From contig CAZUPF010000025.1 in NCBI GenBank assembly GCA_964622035.1, forward strand, positions 1 through 8,391: a DNA stretch of 8,391 nucleotides. Reading direction: 5' to 3'. Positions 6,077 to 8,391 of the stretch are shown one piece after another. The stretch is from CAZUPF01 sp964622035 (GTDB taxonomy: Bacteria; Patescibacteriota; WWE3; JAUXAW01; JAYEID01). The translations under genes and the position numbers were made by a program. The notes under the pieces are model-generated. The model did not search any database and was not told the DNA's origin. It worked only from the letters and a program-made list of their open reading frames with translations. The stretch's first letter is position 1. Every line of letters begins with the position of its first letter.

Positions 6077-7435
6077 ATGATTGTTCGCATTATCTTCGGT
6101 ATAGTCCTATTCTCACTCTCCGCCTTCTGGGCGTGGCGAGATCTGCGCGGCGCTCTCTTTCTTTTGGTTGCTACTTTACCACTCAATCACAAGGAGTTTT
6201 TTAGTTTGGGAGCCTGGAATGTGATCCCGGCACGGGTTGCCTTAGTGGGTGTGTTGGTGGGAGTTGCCCTGCAGCTTTTGCTGCTGGCACGACGGGGTGA
6301 TCGCGCTAGTCTTAAGAACAAGCTGCGGGACTACTTTCGTGATCCTGTCTTGCTGCTGCTTTGTTCGCTGTGGCTAGTCCGTCTGGCTTCCCTCTTTCAG
6401 AGCAAGAACCTCCCGGCCAGCGTTTCCCTACTGGTTTTCTTTTCCGCTGTGGTCGGTCTCTACGTTGTTTTGCGCTGGTGTCGGCGGCGATACGGTCGGG
6501 CCTTTCTGCTGAAGCTGCTACGGTTCTATTTAGCCGTTGTTCTGCTCTCCGGTATTTGGAGCGTCCTGCAGTACCTTTTTTGGCATTTGGGGGATACCAC
6601 TCTGCCGGGAGCCGTCTGGCCGACCGAATACCAGCCGCTGCGGGTCGGTTCCCTCTTTTGGGATATCAACCATTATGCGGCCTATGTAGCCACTGCGGTA
6701 CCAATTCTGGGTCTGCTGGCGGCGGAGAAACAGGTGGTGTCCGGTTTTAGAGGGGCCCGCCTCTCCTGGCTCCTGTTTGGTTTCGCTCTGCTAGTTTCGG
6801 GGATGACTCTTTCGCGTAGTGGGTGGGGGGCGCTTTTTCTAGCGCTGCCCCTAGCGGTGGTCTTGGCAGTGGCTTCTAAGAAGGGGAGGCAGGCGGGCCT
6901 TGTCTTGGGTGGGGTTTTGGGGGGTGTGGTCGTCTTTGCCATTTTAGGTTCGCTATTTTTGGGCCTGCCAGTGCTGAAGCGTTTAGACACCTTTACAGAT
7001 CTTTACAATAGTGACTCAATCAAGGCGCATATGAGCTTGCTGCGGGGGGTGGGGGAGATTTTTTCCCAGAGGCCTTTGTTGGGGGTTGGTTACGGGAGTT
7101 TCCCGGAACACTTTCGGGAGACGAAGGAAGCCGAGTATTACTTTTCTAAAGACCCGGTCCACGATGTGCGCGTTCCGGCTCACAGTGTTTGGGGGGAGGT
7201 TTTGGCCGAGACCGGGATTCTCGGCTTTCTTCCCTTCTTGGCTTTGCTAGTTCTTCTGCTGCGGGGTACCTTTAGCCACTTCCGCTGCAGTCCCACTGGG
7301 TGGGTCTATACTTTGGGTGGTTTTTGCTCTATTCTTGGCCTTTTGTTCTCGGGTATTTTTTACTCATACAACCTTGTTTTCTTCTGGTTTTTTATCTTCT
7401 TGACTTATGAATTGGCCAAAAGTAATGCTTCCTGA
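6077..7435 (+). CDS. O-antigen ligase/polymerase-like membrane protein (Wzy_C/WaaL family), 452 aa
   Basis: This is a polytopic membrane protein with roughly ten to twelve hydrophobic stretches. It probably handles undecaprenyl-linked glycans on the outer face of the membrane, either joining repeat units or ligating a glycan to an acceptor. Family marks are GSLFWDINHYAAYV (191-204), the TLSRSGW motif (244-250) with conserved R247, RPLLGVGYGSF (332-342) leading into the large extracytoplasmic loop, and PAHSVWGEVLAETGILGF (367-384), where H369 sits at the position of the family's functional histidine. The length fits. Ligase and polymerase cannot be separated by sequence alone; without an LPS core pathway in view, polymerase or protein/peptidoglycan ligase roles are equally open. 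It starts 16 nt after the previous stop in an A/T-rich gap with no Shine-Dalgarno sequence. A weak TAGTAT at 6062-6067 could be a -10 element, but I do not call it. Its end overlaps the next gene by 11 nt. Confidence 0.88.
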   Translation: MIVRIIFGIVLFSLSAFWAWRDLRGALFLLVATLPLNHKEFFSLGAWNVIPARVALVGVLVGVALQLLLLARRGDRASLKNKLRDYFRDPVLLLLCSLWLVRLASLFQSKNLPASVSLLVFFSAVVGLYVVLRWCRRRYGRAFLLKLLRFYLAVVLLSGIWSVLQYLFWHLGDTTLPGAVWPTEYQPLRVGSLFWDINHYAAYVATAVPILGLLAAEKQVVSGFRGARLSWLLFGFALLVSGMTLSRSGWGALFLALPLAVVLAVASKKGRQAGLVLGGVLGGVVVFAILGSLFLGLPVLKRLDTFTDLYNSDSIKAHMSLLRGVGEIFSQRPLLGVGYGSFPEHFRETKEAEYYFSKDPVHDVRVPAHSVWGEVLAETGILGFLPFLALLVLLLRGTFSHFRCSPTGWVYTLGGFCSILGLLFSGIFYSYNLVFFWFFIFLTYELAKSNAS

Positions 7436-8391
7436 CATTCAGAAATTGTCCGAACGGCGGTTGGTGCTAGGATTGGCCCTTCTTTCGGGCGTTCTTATTT
7501 TTTGGAATTTGGGAGGAGCGGCGCTTATTGATTGGGACGAGTCCATCTACGCTGCCGTAGCCCGGGAGATGGCCGAGGGTGGGGACTGGCTGACCCTACA
7601 CTGGAACCGCGAGACTTTTTTTGAGAAGCCCCCACTATATTTTTGGCTGACGGCGGGGATGTTCAAGATTTTTGGAGTTTCCGAGTTTGCTGCCCGGTTC
7701 TGGTCTGCTTTGGCTGGGGTTTTAGGGACCTGCGTGGTCTACCTTTTTGGCAAGAAGCTTTTTGGTAGGGTGGCGGGGATTTTGGCGGGGCTGGTTTTAG
7801 CTACGACAATTCACTGGGTTTTCCAATCCCGTAACGGGATGCTCGATGTTTTTGCGGCTACTCTGATTCTCTTGACTCTTTATTTCTTTTGGCTTGCTTG
7901 GGAGCAGGGTGGACGGATTCGGCACTGGGGTCTTTTCGGGGCGTGCGCGGGGTTGGTTTTTTTGGCTAAAGGGCCGGTGGTCGTTATCCCTCTTTCTGTT
8001 GTTACTATTTTTGCGTTGGCGGATATCTCCTCTGGTGGTTTCTCTGGTGGTTACTCCAAGCTCCTCCGGGGTGGTTTTTTTGCTGCTCTGGCCTTTTTGG
8101 TGGTCGCTATGCCGTGGCACATTTTGATGTACCGGCGGTATGGGGCGGATTTTATTGACGAATATATTTTCTACCACATGCTGGCCCGGGCGCGCTCAGG
8201 GATTGAGGAACACGGCCGTCCTTTCCTGTGGTATTTAATGGTTATTAAACACTGGGCCCGTCTATGGGCGGCGACATTACTTGTCGGTTTGCTGGTCTTC
8301 CTGCGGCGAACGCTGCGCGGTTTTTTGCGGGACGAGGCTCGTCCTTTAGCCTTCTGCCTCTTGTGGCTGGTTATGACTTTTCTTATTTTCT
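7425..8391 (+). CDS. ArnT/PMT-like membrane glycosyltransferase (GT83, COG1807-type), C-terminus cut by window edge
   Basis: This is an integral membrane enzyme of the GT-C fold, which transfers a sugar from a polyprenyl-phosphate donor on the outer side of the membrane. The first 322 residues are present and the frame is open to the edge; complete relatives usually run to about 450-600 aa. After a first membrane helix (about 13-33), the first outer loop holds the acidic pair D38-E39 in DWDESIY, then AREMAEGGDWL (46-56) and FEKPPLYFW (66-74). These are hallmark ArnT/PMT features. Further family matches are RNGMLDVF (136-143), FLAKGP (179-184), AMPWHI (228-233), and FYHMLARARSG followed by RPFLWYL (265-271). 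The ATG at 7425 overlaps the ligase-like gene by 11 nt and has no Shine-Dalgarno sequence. True 4-amino-arabinose transfer to lipid A is not implied; many bacteria use this family for other surface glycans. Confidence 0.9.
   Translation, partial: MLPDIQKLSERRLVLGLALLSGVLIFWNLGGAALIDWDESIYAAVAREMAEGGDWLTLHWNRETFFEKPPLYFWLTAGMFKIFGVSEFAARFWSALAGVLGTCVVYLFGKKLFGRVAGILAGLVLATTIHWVFQSRNGMLDVFAATLILLTLYFFWLAWEQGGRIRHWGLFGACAGLVFLAKGPVVVIPLSVVTIFALADISSGGFSGGYSKLLRGGFFAALAFLVVAMPWHILMYRRYGADFIDEYIFYHMLARARSGIEEHGRPFLWYLMVIKHWARLWAATLLVGLLVFLRRTLRGFLRDEARPLAFCLLWLVMTFLIF
8031..8052 (+). repeat. Short in-frame direct repeat (two 10-bp copies, 12-nt period)
   Basis: TCTGGTGGTT occurs at 8031-8040 and again at 8043-8052. 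The 12-nt period is four codons, so the repeat encodes SGGF-SGGY at residues 203-210 of the ArnT-like protein. It lies in a short polar loop between membrane segments and would act as a flexible linker. It is a candidate slippage site that would add or remove four residues without shifting the frame. Confidence 0.7.

Noticed and set aside
6361..6750. Open plus-strand frame of 129 codons inside the ligase-like gene.
   Set aside because: It is an alternate-frame shadow of a well-supported membrane protein and is rich in Ser, Arg, Gly and Ala with no domain signature.
7797..8177. Open minus-strand frame encoding a highly polar, low-complexity 126-residue protein.
   Set aside because: It is antisense to the strongly supported ArnT-like gene, and its composition is what the reverse of a hydrophobic coding sequence gives. 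It has no start signal or recognisable domain.

Overview
The window looks like ordinary bacterial chromosome, densely packed, with about 54 % G+C in seven 60-base lines I counted. It holds two divergent operons that meet at a 46-bp gap (3773-3818). There are no RNA genes, insertion sequences, CRISPR arrays or gene-free stretches above 300 bases. The standard genetic code fits: TGA, TAA and TAG all end genes at sensible C-termini. Genes overlap or nearly touch, none has a well-placed Shine-Dalgarno sequence, and both divergent operons seem to start at extended -10 promoters only 6-7 nt from the start codon. Together with the gene content this is compatible with a Patescibacteria/CPR-type genome, but that placement is an impression. 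No marker gene is present.

Left half, minus strand (3772 down to 1): an ABC-2 export operon of the COG4586/COG4587/COG3694 type. In transcription order it reads permease A1 (2969-3772), permease B1 (2173-2979), ATPase (1171-2148), permease A2 (374-1174) and permease B2 (cut by the left edge, 1-374). Junctions are an 11-nt overlap, a 24-nt gap, a 4-nt GTGA overlap and a 1-nt TGATG overlap. One visible ATPase is thus flanked by two non-identical permease pairs, which is the main structural oddity. The exported substrate cannot be told from sequence.

Right half, plus strand (3819 to 8391): a surface-glycan operon. It has two GT4-type (GT-B fold) glycosyltransferases (3819-4952 and 4924-6060), an O-antigen ligase/polymerase-like membrane protein (6077-7435), and an ArnT/PMT-like membrane glycosyltransferase cut by the right edge (7425-8391). 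The likely division of labour is that the two cytoplasmic enzymes add sugars to a lipid-linked acceptor. The two membrane enzymes would then polymerise, ligate or transfer lipid-linked sugar on the outer face of the membrane. No flippase or chain-length regulator lies within the window.

The plus strand carries a marked G-over-C excess in both halves, whichever strand is coding. This suggests a replication-strand effect and would put the ABC operon head-on to the fork. I found no convincing evidence of a wholly new system. The points most worth checking are the paired leaderless-type promoters, the doubled permease set and the uniform strand skew.
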